NCBI GenBank assembly: GCA_030447685.1
Contig: JAUJOK010000019.1
Coordinates: forward strand, 1-37,102
DNA length: 37,102 bases
Source: Armatimonadaceae bacterium
Lineage (GTDB): Bacteria > Armatimonadota > Armatimonadia > Armatimonadales > Armatimonadaceae
Reading direction: 5' to 3'
Under the pieces are notes generated by a model, which saw only the letters and a program-made list of their open reading frames with translations, ran no database searches and was not told where the DNA came from. Within the stretch, counting starts at the first letter, position 1. The number at the start of each line of letters is the position of its first letter. Shown piece after piece: positions 17,542 to 25,509 of the stretch. The position numbers were made by a program, and so were the translations under genes.

Positions 17542-18377
17542 TTAGGTTGCTTGGCCTCTCAATGACCTAAGAGACGGTTTGAAAATTCTCTCTCTCGCCA
17601 ATCTTCGCAGCATGAGCCGAATCATCGCCAGGTAGATCATCGCCTCGCTGCTCTGGGGCAACACTTCATAATCTTTGGACAGACGCCGACAACAACACAG
17701 CCAGGCAAAGGTGCGCTCCACAATCCAACGATGCGGCAGTAGCACAAAGCCTTTCTGCTCCTCTTTGCGCAGCACCGGCGTGAGCACAAACTGAAAATGC
17801 GCCACTACCCAGACCAGCAACTGACCTCTATAGGTGCCATCTACCCAGATGCGGCGCAGTTTCTTGCACGACCCGCTCAGGCGACGAAACAACAGACGCG
17901 CTCCTGCCGGATCGGACACCGAGGCGGCGGTGACTGCCACTGCCAGCACCAGACCCAAAGTATCGACCAGCAGGTGCCGCTTGCGCCCCTGATCTGTTTG
18001 CCGCTGTCATAGCCGCGCACGCCTGCTACCTGCGTGGTCTTGACGCTCTGGCTGTCCAGCGCCCCGGCTGTGGGATGCTTGTGCCGCCCTGCTTTTTGCC
18101 GTACCTGTGCCCGCAGCCGCTCATGAATGCGTCTCCACGTGCCGTCGTCGCGCCATCTGCCAAAGTAGTAATACACGCTCTGCCAGGGTGGGTACTCTCG
18201 GGGCAGCAGTCGCCACGCGATGCCGCCCACCAGCAGGTACAGCAGGGCATTGACGACCTGGCGCATTTCCAGCAGGCGCGGCCTGCCACGGCGTTTTGCC
18301 GCAGGAATCAGGTCTCTGATACAATGCCATTGGCGGTCGGTCAGGTCGGTGGGGTAGGTAGAGGTAGTCATAACCAC
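17542..18377 (-). CDS. IS5-family transposase in two overlapping frames
   Basis: DDE transposase that moves the surrounding element. The first frame (18377-17877) begins TDLTDRQWHCIRDLIPAAKRRGRPR and carries the first catalytic Asp (GALDSQSVKTT); after YDSGKQI it must slip one base back at the AGGGGC run near 17985 to continue GRKRHLLVDTLGLVLAVAV in the second frame. That frame holds the second Asp (WVDGTYRGQL) and the Glu (RWIVERTFAWL). In IS427-type elements a programmed -1 shift joins two such frames, so this may be normal expression rather than a mutation. The second frame has no stop inside the element and runs past the left end to 17542. Confidence 0.85.
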
Positions 18378-18425
18378 AGCCTATCCCGCCATCGGGCTGA
18401 CCGCTAAGAATTTTCAAACCGTCTC
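17571..18425 (-). mobile_element. IS5-family element (IS427-like), 855 bp
   Basis: Bounded by perfect 19-bp inverted repeats, GAGACGGTTTGAAAATTCT at 17571-17589 and its complement at 18407-18425, with a TAA direct duplication on both sides (17568-17570 and 18426-18428). The TNA-type duplication, size and two-frame transposase fit the IS427 group of IS5. Unbroken ends and target duplication indicate a recent insertion. Confidence 0.93.
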
Positions 18426-18611
18426 TAAGAAGATCCGGCGCAAAAGATCGGCTCTCGCAAGAATTTGAAGCACGATTACCATTATGATTACCGAAAGTAT
18501 GCAGCACGTTCAACAGACATTTCTCGTGCTCGGAGATGAGTTTCTAATTCAGTACTTTCTTTGCGCGCATAGTCAGTTCCGTGGGAATCAGATCTTTCTC
18601 GCCTGTTTTCG

Positions 18612-19058
18612 ATGGGACACAGTCTAGAGCTATATGCGAAGGCGGTTCTAGTTTCGCCGGAGGGTATTCCGCCCACGGGCCATGATGTGCCTAACCTAAT
18701 CGCGCAATATGACCCGGCATTAGGACTGACAGCCGACGACGAAGTAGCCGCTGGTGAAGAGCACTTTTTAGTTCAAACGTTAGAAACGTTGATCTCGGGC
18801 TGTGGTTGAAATACGAAGAAGCTATGGAGTTGTACCAAGCTCAATACTTCTTAAAAGACCTGAAGTACTATCTAACGAAGGATGGCAAGATCATTTTCCA
18901 GCTGGAAGTCCTTGAAGCCAATCAACGGCAGATACCTTGAGATAGTCAAGAAATTGAGGGCGTCAATGAAGTACCGGGACAATGAACATGATCGGGTCTT
19001 AGTCGATCTGGTCGGCCAGCTTGGATTTGAGATAAAACCCGGCTTTGCAGGTCGTTGA
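18612..19058 (+). pseudogene. HEPN-like protein, frameshifted
   Basis: Three fragments in successive frames join into one protein. The first reads MGHSLELYAKAVLV, then GHDVPNLIAQYDPALGLTAD; the second (from about 18788) reads DLGLWLKYEEAMELYQAQYFLKDLKYYLTKDG; the third (from about 18935) reads RYLEIVKKLRASMKYRDNEHD and ends at 19058. The GHSLELY-(K)-A and GHD-(L/V)-L pattern recalls HEPN-domain proteins, often RNases or their partners in toxin-antitoxin and defence loci. The N-terminal helix normally before GHSLELY is not readable, so the start is also lost. It lies 190 bases from the IS5 copy and next to mazEF relics. Confidence 0.55.
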
Positions 19059-19174
19059 TACTACATGAACGTCGCAGCCTAAAAAAGCGTAGCACCGGAC
19101 GCGAATGCAGTCGGTTCCGGCCTGCCGAAGGTCAAGTTCTTCGCGCCGGTGAACTCGGTCGTTATACTATTGGC

Positions 19175-19402
19175 ATGAAAGGGCTGTATCTATCCCCGAT
19201 GGCTTGTTCCAATCCGCAGAACAGTTCGCGCAGCGGCAGGGCTTTCGCGCAGTGAACTCTATGCGCCTTGCAGCACTACCTGTACAAGAACCGTAACGAG
19301 CAGGTGACTCAGCAGCTTGATGCCCTCTACGTGGACGAACCCGGTACGCTTGAACCTGTCCTGGCTCGCCTGCAATCCCGCTCGCTGCTTCGTGAAAGGT
19401 GA
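19175..19402 (+). pseudogene. MazE-like antitoxin, broken by several indels
   Basis: Correcting single-base losses (in AAA near 19180, TTT near 19244 and before CTTGCAG near 19264) restores a ribbon-helix-helix type antitoxin: RAVSIPDGLFQSAEQFAQRQ, then SRSELYA, LQHYLYKNRNEQVTQQLDAL and a tail ending RSLLRER. SIPDGLF followed by SRSELYA is the signature of antitoxins paired with MazF/PemK toxins. As written, no complete protein is made. A TATACT box 10 bases before the ATG may be its old promoter. The toxin relic overlaps its stop, as in intact modules. Confidence 0.75.
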
Positions 19403-19487
19403 TCCCGCCGGAACCGAGCGCGGAGACATCTGGTGGGCGGAACTGCCGGAACTCTCCGGGTGCGATAGCAGGAGATTTTATTGGTAA
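19392..19487 (+). pseudogene. MazF/PemK toxin, N-terminal remnant
   Basis: A GTG at 19392, overlapping the antitoxin stop, opens a 31-residue frame containing ERGDIWWAELPELSG, the conserved N-terminus of MazF-family mRNA endoribonucleases (normally about 110 residues). After SG the family's GYRRP section and the rest are missing; the sequence passes directly into the ribosome site and start of the kinase-like gene at 19481. A deletion therefore removed the toxin body. Confidence 0.75.
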
Positions 19488-20638
19488 CGGATTTTTCTTC
19501 GCAGGCGGGCAAAGCCCGCTACTACCGGCTTAGCAGCCAGCTTGCTCAGGTGGATAAGACACAGCTTGAGTCGCTGCTGAGCGGCTCAGGTCCGACGCGC
19601 GGGTGGGGCGGGACGCAGGTCATCCCCGTCGGCGGGTCGAAGGTCTTCGTCAAGCGCGTGCCGATGACCGATGTCGAGCACGAGAATCTGTTTTCCACAA
19701 AGAACCTGTTCGATCTGCCCTTCTTTTATAACTATGGCGTCGGCTCCGCCGGGTTCGGCGTGTTTCGTGAACTTGTCACCCATATCAAGACGACTAACTG
19801 GGTGCTCGAAGGCACTGCCGAAAACTTCCCGCTGCTGTATCACTACCGCATCGTCCCCTCCACCGGGGCGCATCCTGAGATAGACAGTGAGCGGCATAAC
19901 GGCTATATCCGGTACTGGAACAGCGATGAAAACATCGACCGGTACATGACAAGCCGCAGCCGTGCTCCCTACGAAATAATCCTCTTCCTGGAATATATTC
20001 CGCATATGCTTCAGTCCTGGCTGGCGAAGAATATGGACAAGCTGGAAACGGTGATAGGGGAGATGCTTCAGACTATTGCGTTCCTGCGGGAAAAAGGCGT
20101 CATCCACTTTGACGCCCACTTCGGAAACATCCTTGTCGATACGAGCGGCAAGCCCTATCTGACCGACTTCGGGCTGGTGCTGGACAAGAGTTTCGCGCTG
20201 AGCCAGCCGGAAAAAGCCTTCTTCAATCGGCATATCGACTATGACTATGCGGAGTTCCTGGAGAACCTGGGGACGTATATCTACGCTCTCTTCCGGTATG
20301 CGCCGGTAAGCAGGCGCGAAAAGGTGATGCGCCGGTACGGGATCGAGGACGAAACGAACTTCGGCCAGGTCGTGCCCCTGCTCCTGGACAAGATGGAGGA
20401 GATTCAGGCGCATGGCTTGATGAAGCTGGACGCGCGTTACGTGGAATCCGTCGTACGGTATCGTGAACTCATTCTGTGCATGCGCCGGTTCTATTCCGAT
20501 CTACGGGCAAACGACAAAAAGATACGCCACACCCATACGGCAAAATGCGGCGGTTGCTCACGCAGGCGAAGCTGCTGTGATAGCGGTTTGAAGAATGGGC
20601 GCAACCTGTGGTATAGTGAGCGCGAAGCAGAACGATGA
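19481..20638 (+). CDS. Protein kinase-like fold protein
   Basis: A 385-residue soluble protein with the core of a protein-kinase/APH-type phosphotransferase. Visible are a lysine strand (VFVKRV, Lys58), the hinge ILFLEYIPHMLQSWL (166-180), the catalytic loop VIHFDAHFGNILVD (207-220; Asp211 and Asn216) and the metal-binding TDFG (228-231). A canonical glycine loop is absent; GGTQVIPVGGSKV takes its place. Putative substrates are unknown. The TTG at 19481 is well supported by AGGAG six bases upstream. The C-terminal 40 residues (CGGCSRRRSCC...) look unlike the rest, so the true stop or frame near 20540 may differ. The gene starts exactly where the mazF relic ends. Confidence 0.8.
   Translation: MVTDFSSQAGKARYYRLSSQLAQVDKTQLESLLSGSGPTRGWGGTQVIPVGGSKVFVKRVPMTDVEHENLFSTKNLFDLPFFYNYGVGSAGFGVFRELVTHIKTTNWVLEGTAENFPLLYHYRIVPSTGAHPEIDSERHNGYIRYWNSDENIDRYMTSRSRAPYEIILFLEYIPHMLQSWLAKNMDKLETVIGEMLQTIAFLREKGVIHFDAHFGNILVDTSGKPYLTDFGLVLDKSFALSQPEKAFFNRHIDYDYAEFLENLGTYIYALFRYAPVSRREKVMRRYGIEDETNFGQVVPLLLDKMEEIQAHGLMKLDARYVESVVRYRELILCMRRFYSDLRANDKKIRHTHTAKCGGCSRRRSCCDSGLKNGRNLWYSEREAER
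20588..20617 (+). promoter_or_regulatory. Candidate promoter inside the end of the kinase-like gene
   Basis: TTGAAG (20588-20593) and TATAGT (20612-20617) with an 18-base spacer. Together with the terminator at 20773-20817 it would define a transcript of about 195 bases. Confidence 0.5.
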
Positions 20639-20739
20639 GTACCTCTTCGACACGGATCGTGAACTACGGCTTTTATTGGCAGGATGGCTATTTTAGCTTT
20701 CCGTGGTTTCCGAACGTCCTGGAGCGTACCGCCTGCTGA
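20635..20739 (+). CDS. Small aromatic-rich open frame (34 aa), tentative
   Basis: The ATG overlaps the TGA of the kinase-like gene by the classic ATGA four bases, allowing translational coupling. The peptide begins MSTSSTRIVNYGFYWQDGYF and continues SFPWFPNVLERTAC, rich in Tyr, Phe and Trp. No separate ribosome site is visible. It is followed by a terminator. It may be a small gene, or the remnant of a longer one. Confidence 0.35.
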   Translation: MSTSSTRIVNYGFYWQDGYFSFPWFPNVLERTAC

Positions 20740-20772
20740 ACCCGTATACAGAAGACTCGCAAAACAAGCAGA

Positions 20773-20817
20773 CCCGCCCCGGACGAAAAAGAAGTAGTCC
20801 CGGCGGGTTTTATTTTT
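20773..20817 (+). terminator. Intrinsic terminator before aroG
   Basis: A stem CCCGCC/GGCGGG with an inner GGAC/GTCC pairing is followed by TTTTATTTTT. Confidence 0.75.
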
Positions 20818-20855
20818 GCCGATAGAATCGCTCTAAAAGCGAAAAGGAACGACGC

Positions 20856-21932
20856 ATGAGACCCGGACACGACGACATACATGTGCGTGAAATGGTGCCG
20901 CTGGTATCGCCGCGCACGCTCAAGGAAGAGCTGCCAGTGACGCCGCGCATCACCGAAGGGGTAGACAGCGCCCGCGACGTGGTACAGCGCATTCTGCGAA
21001 AAGAGGACCCACGACTTCTGGTGGTCGTCGGGCCGTGCTCGATTCATGACCCGGACGCTGCCTTCGAATATGCCGAGCGGCTGAACGAGGTTCGGCTGAA
21101 ATATCAGGAGCGGCTGTTCCTGGTCATGCGCACCTATTTCGAAAAGCCCCGCACCACTATCGGTTGGAGGGGCCTGATCAACGACCCGCATCTGGACGGT
21201 TCGTTCGATATGGTGACCGGACTGCGGCGCGCGCGCGCCCTGATGCTAAAAATCACCGAGATGGGCCTTCCCGTAGGTACGGAGATGCTGGACCCGGTGA
21301 CACCCCAGTATTTCGCCGACCTGATTAGCTGGGCGGCAATCGGCGCGCGTACTACCGAGTCACAGACCCACCGCGCGCTCGCCAGCGGCCTTTCCATGCC
21401 GGTCGGCTTCAAGAACAGCACCGACGGTGGACTTCAGATCGCCACCGACGCCATCGTCTCCGCCCGGCACACGCACAGTTTCCTGGGCGTGGATGAGGGC
21501 GGTCAGTGCTGCGTGGTGAAGACCACGGGTAACCCGGACGCGCATCTGATTCTGCGTGGGGGGCGCTCTGGCCCCAACTACGACCGAAGCAGTGTCGAGG
21601 GCGCGGCGGCGCAGATGCAGGCCGCCGGTCTGGACCCGGCGATCCTGATCGATTGCAGCCATGCCAACTCCGCCTACGACGAACGGCAGCAGGAGGTCGT
21701 CTGGGAAAATGTCATCCGGCAGCGCACTGATGGCGACAGCGCCGTGGCCGGGATGATGGTGGAGAGCAACCTGATGGGCGGCAAGCAGAGCATCTCGCGC
21801 GACCTGTCCGCCCTGCGCTACGGGGTTTCCGTCACCGACGCCTGCGTCGACTGGGAAACCACGGAGCGTATGCTGTGCTACGCCGACACCCAACTGCGCG
21901 AAGTTCAGGGCGCGGCGCTGCTGGTGGGTTAG
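20856..21932 (+). CDS. aroG: 3-deoxy-7-phosphoheptulonate synthase (class I, AroG/F/H type)
   Basis: Condenses phosphoenolpyruvate and erythrose 4-phosphate to DAHP, the first step of the shikimate pathway to aromatic amino acids. The 358-residue TIM-barrel protein has VVVGPCSIHDP (57-66, metal Cys61), VMRTYFEKPRTTIGWRGLINDP (90-111, PEP site), GFKNSTDGG, RGGRSGPNYD, DCSHANS (metal His) and MVESNLMGG (metal Glu). Length matches the E. coli isoenzymes. The ATG follows AAGGA seven bases upstream. The N-terminal 30 residues, which form the allosteric site in relatives, are present, so feedback inhibition is likely, but the specificity (Phe, Tyr or Trp) cannot be read. The gene stands alone; a stable hairpin (21941-21968) follows without a T-run. 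Confidence 0.97.
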   Translation: MRPGHDDIHVREMVPLVSPRTLKEELPVTPRITEGVDSARDVVQRILRKEDPRLLVVVGPCSIHDPDAAFEYAERLNEVRLKYQERLFLVMRTYFEKPRTTIGWRGLINDPHLDGSFDMVTGLRRARALMLKITEMGLPVGTEMLDPVTPQYFADLISWAAIGARTTESQTHRALASGLSMPVGFKNSTDGGLQIATDAIVSARHTHSFLGVDEGGQCCVVKTTGNPDAHLILRGGRSGPNYDRSSVEGAAAQMQAAGLDPAILIDCSHANSAYDERQQEVVWENVIRQRTDGDSAVAGMMVESNLMGGKQSISRDLSALRYGVSVTDACVDWETTERMLCYADTQLREVQGAALLVG

Positions 21933-22102
21933 AATACACGCCGGGCGGCCCGCCTATGGCCCGCCCGGTGAGATGTTTCAGAGACACAACCCGCGGGTTT
22001 CTATGAGAATAAAGTGTTGGTGACGTCTCCCAGGGGCGCTTGTGACACTTCCCCATCACCGGTTTCCGCATTAAACGGCTTTTCCTGCGCGACAGCCTGT
22101 AT

Positions 22103-22131
22103 TTGACACTGCCGCCGGTTTGTGTTATAAT
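22103..22131 (+). promoter_or_regulatory. Perfect consensus sigma-70 promoter
   Basis: TTGACA (22103-22108), a 17-base spacer and TATAAT (22126-22131): the best promoter in the window. No plus-strand gene follows; an intrinsic terminator begins 23 bases later. Confidence 0.85.
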
Positions 22132-22137
22132 TACTTC

Positions 22138-22199
22138 ATATTCGATTTGGCGGAAAAAGCGACAGCACCACGAGGCGGTGCCGTCGCTTTTTGTTTTGT
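22138..22199 (+). ncRNA. Candidate small RNA of about 60 nt
   Basis: Start predicted seven bases after the -10 box and end predicted at the T-run after the hairpin. About 15 unpaired bases (ATTCGATTTGG region) precede the hairpin. The rest of the 307-base gap between aroG and the convergent BNR-4 gene (21933-22102, 22200-22239) shows only the aroG hairpin at 21941-21968 and no gene. Nothing else explains such a promoter here. Confidence 0.5.
22154..22199. terminator. Bidirectional intrinsic terminator
   Basis: A 10-bp stem with one mismatch (GCGACaGCACC/GGTGCcGTCGC) is flanked by AAAAA on the left and TTTTTGTTTT on the right, so it can act in both directions: for the candidate RNA on the plus strand and for the BNR-4 gene ending at 22240 on the minus strand. 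Confidence 0.85.
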
Positions 22200-22239
22200 C
22201 CATCTATACTCTGCCGCCGTGTCGTGTGCTGGGGAGCCG

Positions 22240-23565
22240 CTATGGCGTCCATTCCAGAACCGAGACCGTCTGAGGCGGGACGTTTTCCAGTGTCTCCCCC
22301 TGGCCCTGCCCCACGGTTTGCAGGAATAGATGCATCTTCCCCTCACGCTTCCAGAGCGCCGGGTCGTAGGTCGGCTCCCAGGCGCCAACGGATGGCTTGT
22401 ACAGGGTCGCCAGCCGCCAGTCAGCGCGGTTCGGACTCTCAGAGATCGCAACGCTGACACCGCCGCCGCGCTCCTCGTCGCGAAAAACGACATAGACACG
22501 ATTGTCCTTCCCCGCCAGCACCTGAGGCCGTGAGACAGGAATGCGCCGGGTTCCTCCGCCGCTCAGGTGAAACGCCCGCTTGCGCTCTCCCGCGATACTC
22601 GTGCGCCACTTCCGCCCGTCATGCCAGACCAGGCGGTACTGCGGCACGTCGCTGCCTTGGGAACGCCAGTACGTGGCGATCAGGGGGCGGTCGTGTGCAT
22701 CCACGGTCATCGAGGTTTGATTGATCAGGTCACTGTTCTGCGGCACCGGCTGGGCTACTTCCGCGTTTTTCGCGGTGATGGGAAGCGTGAACTTCTTCCC
22801 TGAGGAGGTTTGCCAGGTCTTTCCCTGATCGGGCGAGTAGGCATAGCAGACATCGTGGTTTGTGGCTACATCCGGCGTCTCACGCCAGACCCAGGAGATG
22901 TGCAGGCCGCCCTTGCCGTCGATAGAGAGTCCATTCATATAGGCATTGCGCCTGCCCTGCCCGGCGATCAAGGGATGCTGGAGCGCCTGCCACTGCCCTT
23001 TCCGAACATCGTAGCGATTGAGCAGCACGTCTCCGCTTCCCGACCCGCCCTGCCGATAGAGAAACAGAAGGTCGCCGCCCGGCAGATTATAGAATTGGGG
23101 GTACGTGACACGGCTCTCCTCGCGCCTAGTCATCGGCATCGGCTCCGTCAACTCCAGAGAGCCGGGACGCCTGCTTTGAGCGTAGCGAAGCGGCTGTCCA
23201 TGCATGTTCCAGCACATGTGGAGTATCCCCTTGCCGTCCACTGCGATAGAGATGGAGTTATGGGCGTCCTTCACCTGACCGGCATACGGCGTGTGTTTCA
23301 CTTCCCAATTAGAGGTACCCAGCTTCCGCTTCCCAAGGATTATGTCGCCTTTGGCATCATAGTAGGCGATGTACTGCGTGTTTTTGTGCGTGACCACGCT
23401 GTTCGTTCGGAACACGACCGCATTCACCGAGGACTTCGCCCAGCCCTTGCCCACCGGCACCACACGCACACGCCGGTTGTCACGAGCCTTCTGTCCGCCA
23501 AGTGCCTGCCGGGTAAGGCAAGCGCCGGCAATAAGCACAAGCACGAAATAAAAAAGCCTATACAT
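22240..23565 (-). CDS. Secreted BNR-4 repeat protein, possible polysaccharide lyase
   Basis: A 441-residue exported protein: signal peptide at 1-24 (LFYFVLVLIAGACL), then a seven-bladed propeller of the BNR_4 type. Landmarks are TQYIAYYDAKGDIILGKRKLG, DAHNSISIAVDGKGILHMCWNMHG, the block SRVTYPQFYNLPGGDLLFLYR, GGLHISWVWRETPD and RVYVVFRDEERGGG. The arrangement, including the His in KDAHNSI, the Tyr in VTYPQF and the following Arg, recalls ulvan-lyase families PL24/PL25, which share this fold; that subfamily is a suggestion only. Other BNR_4 proteins have no known activity. It lies 132 bases after a VanZ-like gene on the same strand and ends at a bidirectional terminator. Confidence 0.85.
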   Translation of the reverse strand: MYRLFYFVLVLIAGACLTRQALGGQKARDNRRVRVVPVGKGWAKSSVNAVVFRTNSVVTHKNTQYIAYYDAKGDIILGKRKLGTSNWEVKHTPYAGQVKDAHNSISIAVDGKGILHMCWNMHGQPLRYAQSRRPGSLELTEPMPMTRREESRVTYPQFYNLPGGDLLFLYRQGGSGSGDVLLNRYDVRKGQWQALQHPLIAGQGRRNAYMNGLSIDGKGGLHISWVWRETPDVATNHDVCYAYSPDQGKTWQTSSGKKFTLPITAKNAEVAQPVPQNSDLINQTSMTVDAHDRPLIATYWRSQGSDVPQYRLVWHDGRKWRTSIAGERKRAFHLSGGGTRRIPVSRPQVLAGKDNRVYVVFRDEERGGGVSVAISESPNRADWRLATLYKPSVGAWEPTYDPALWKREGKMHLFLQTVGQGQGETLENVPPQTVSVLEWTP

Positions 23566-23697
23566 TTTCTGTCTTAATCTGCTGCTGATCGACTCTGCGC
23601 CGCTTCAGTGCGCGGGAATGCTGCCTGAAGTCCGAAGGTGGCACAGGGGGGCGTGTCATCGGATAAGCCACCTGCCGGGGCGGCGGCGGTCCCGTCG

Positions 23698-24252
23698 CTA
23701 CGTCACGGGCGGCTTCCCCGTCGCCTCTTCCTGCGCCAGTGTCTCGCTTGCCTGCATGGCCGCCTCCCTTGCCTTTTGCTCCCACCGCTTCCCGGCAAAA
23801 AAGACAATGGCAGTCAGCAGCGCGAGCGCGCTTCCCAGCATGTTGAGCGCCAAGTCGGACAGATCGCCGTGCCGGTGGGGTGTCCGGTTTCGGTGGAGCA
23901 TTTCGCCGACTGCCACGGCACTATTGACAAGGAAGGCGCAAACCAGCGAGCGCCACTTCAGCCGGGGAGTACCCCATTGCACCGCCCGCACGATCAGCAG
24001 ACTCAGAATGAAAGAAGCGCACACATGCGCGAGTCGGCGGGCGGCCCGGTTGAGCGAATACAGGGCCAGGTAGGTAATATCATCGGGTCCCGGCCCCGCC
24101 AGAAGACGCAGCGCCTTCTGGAGAAGACTCGCCGAAACTTCGTATCTGCCGAACTGTGTGGAAGCGGCGAAGAGGACCGCCATCCACAGGAGGAGCGGGC
24201 CGAGGTAGATCAAGAGCAGGGGCAAGCGTCTGCGCCAGGAGGGAGCATTCAT
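23698..24252 (-). CDS. VanZ-like membrane protein
   Basis: A 184-residue inner-membrane protein with four hydrophobic spans: about 10-28 (LLLIYLGPLLLWMAVLFAAS), 72-90, 104-118 and 133-154. The block RHGDLSDLALNMLGSALALL matches the conserved D-x-x-x-N-x-x-G signature of VanZ-like proteins, whose general role is unknown (VanZ itself lowers teicoplanin sensitivity). The hydrophilic tail is charged. It starts 22 bases after the polysaccharide deacetylase stop, so both are probably one transcript concerned with the envelope or exopolysaccharide. Confidence 0.88.
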   Translation of the reverse strand: MNAPSWRRRLPLLLIYLGPLLLWMAVLFAASTQFGRYEVSASLLQKALRLLAGPGPDDITYLALYSLNRAARRLAHVCASFILSLLIVRAVQWGTPRLKWRSLVCAFLVNSAVAVGEMLHRNRTPHRHGDLSDLALNMLGSALALLTAIVFFAGKRWEQKAREAAMQASETLAQEEATGKPPVT

Positions 24253-24273
24253 GGGTACGCGCGCCTGCCTGGC

Positions 24274-25392
24274 TTACCGCTGCGTATGCTGTTTCTGTTC
24301 CCGAATCGGGAGGCCGGGGTCGTAAACGATCAATGTCGCGCCGCCCAAACGGCTGCGGTCGATGTCTTTATTCCGCACTCTGGGCACGGATACGAAGTTC
24401 TTCTTGCCGTCGCTGATATAGCGCGGATACCCCTTGCCGCGCTTGAGCCGCTCAATCCAGGTCTCCACCTCGCCGGGATTCACGCCGATACGGGTGATCT
24501 GCCGGTGGTCGAACTTTTTATGGGCCGGGGGATAGGACGGGCCGCCCCAGGCCAGCAAAATGCAGCGGTTGCGGTAAGACGGCTTGGTTTTGTCCGCATC
24601 ACGCAGCAGGCAGTCCCAGAGCGCCCGGTTACGTGGCATGTCGCCGCCGGGCAGGGCCATCGTATCCATCGTCGCTTCGGGCACGCGCGCCTTCACATAT
24701 GCATACGACTGGCGCATCTCCCAGCGCAGTGTCTGCGCGTTCATGCGGCCCATCATGCGGTGCGTGGTCGAGTGGTTGGCAAGCTCATAACCGTTATCGA
24801 CCAGATAGCGCAGCTTTTTGGTTACTGATTCTCCCTGCATAAACGGCCCGGGCATGAGGTAGAACGAAGCGCGTCGCGGCCAGTCCTGGGGGTGCTTTCG
24901 ATGGAAGGCTTCCAGAATGGCAACCGCGCACTCGGGGTCCATTGTTCCGTCTTTGCGATAACGGAACTGGCTGCCGCGCCCATCATCGAAGGTCAGCACC
25001 ACCGGCGTCTTACCCGCCGGTACATCTATCTTTGCCGTCAGCACGTCGCGCATGTTCACGGGATACCAGCCCGCCGCGTGCATCAATTGGAGATGCCTGC
25101 GGAAGGTGGCCGGGGAGATATTCAGGCCCATCCGGTCGTAGCGGACACCCCCGACACTCGGCCCCCCGATGGCATGGTACATCACAATGGGAATACGTCC
25201 GGCCTCGTTCGGCTCGAAGAGGGCGAGCGTTTGCGCGGACGGCGGCGCGGCTGGCGCCTCTGCAAGGGATGGGATACTGGCCTCCGCCGCGCCAGGCGTC
25301 GTTGTGGAGGAGTTCCGGCACCCCATCGTCGCTGCTGCAAAAGCAATAAAAGCGGCAGCAGCGACAGGGGCGTAGGGGGTTAAAAAGCGCAT
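24274..25392 (-). CDS. Lipoprotein polysaccharide deacetylase (NodB fold)
   Basis: Predicted membrane-anchored metal-dependent deacetylase of a surface or wall polysaccharide. In 372 residues: signal peptide with lipobox-like ATMGC (Cys25), a Pro/Ala linker to about 60, then RIPIVMYHAIGG (66-77), the catalytic motif 1 VVLTFDDG (131-138), a FYLMPGPFM strand and motif 2 ANHSTTH (His207, His211). A C-terminal YPRYISDGKKNFVSVPRV section follows. The order MYHAIG...TFDDG...HSxxH is that of PgaB/IcaB-like exopolysaccharide deacetylases. ATG at 25392 after GAAGAAGAG. First gene of a leftward group with the VanZ-like and perhaps BNR-4 genes. Confidence 0.93.
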   Translation of the reverse strand: MRFLTPYAPVAAAAFIAFAAATMGCRNSSTTTPGAAEASIPSLAEAPAAPPSAQTLALFEPNEAGRIPIVMYHAIGGPSVGGVRYDRMGLNISPATFRRHLQLMHAAGWYPVNMRDVLTAKIDVPAGKTPVVLTFDDGRGSQFRYRKDGTMDPECAVAILEAFHRKHPQDWPRRASFYLMPGPFMQGESVTKKLRYLVDNGYELANHSTTHRMMGRMNAQTLRWEMRQSYAYVKARVPEATMDTMALPGGDMPRNRALWDCLLRDADKTKPSYRNRCILLAWGGPSYPPAHKKFDHRQITRIGVNPGEVETWIERLKRGKGYPRYISDGKKNFVSVPRVRNKDIDRSRLGGATLIVYDPGLPIREQKQHTQR

Positions 25393-25509
25393 GTCTCTTC
25401 TTCAATCCGTTTTTTAGCGTTGCCCGCAGCGAATCGTAGGAAACAGATTGCGGACAAGCACTATGTCCGATTTTACCAAACAAAGTCCGTTTCGCGCCAG
25501 AGGACAGGG

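Noticed and set aside
23638..24828. A 396-codon plus-strand frame opposite the VanZ and deacetylase genes
   Set aside because: Shadow of two genes with clear domains; His/Gln/Arg-rich antisense composition.
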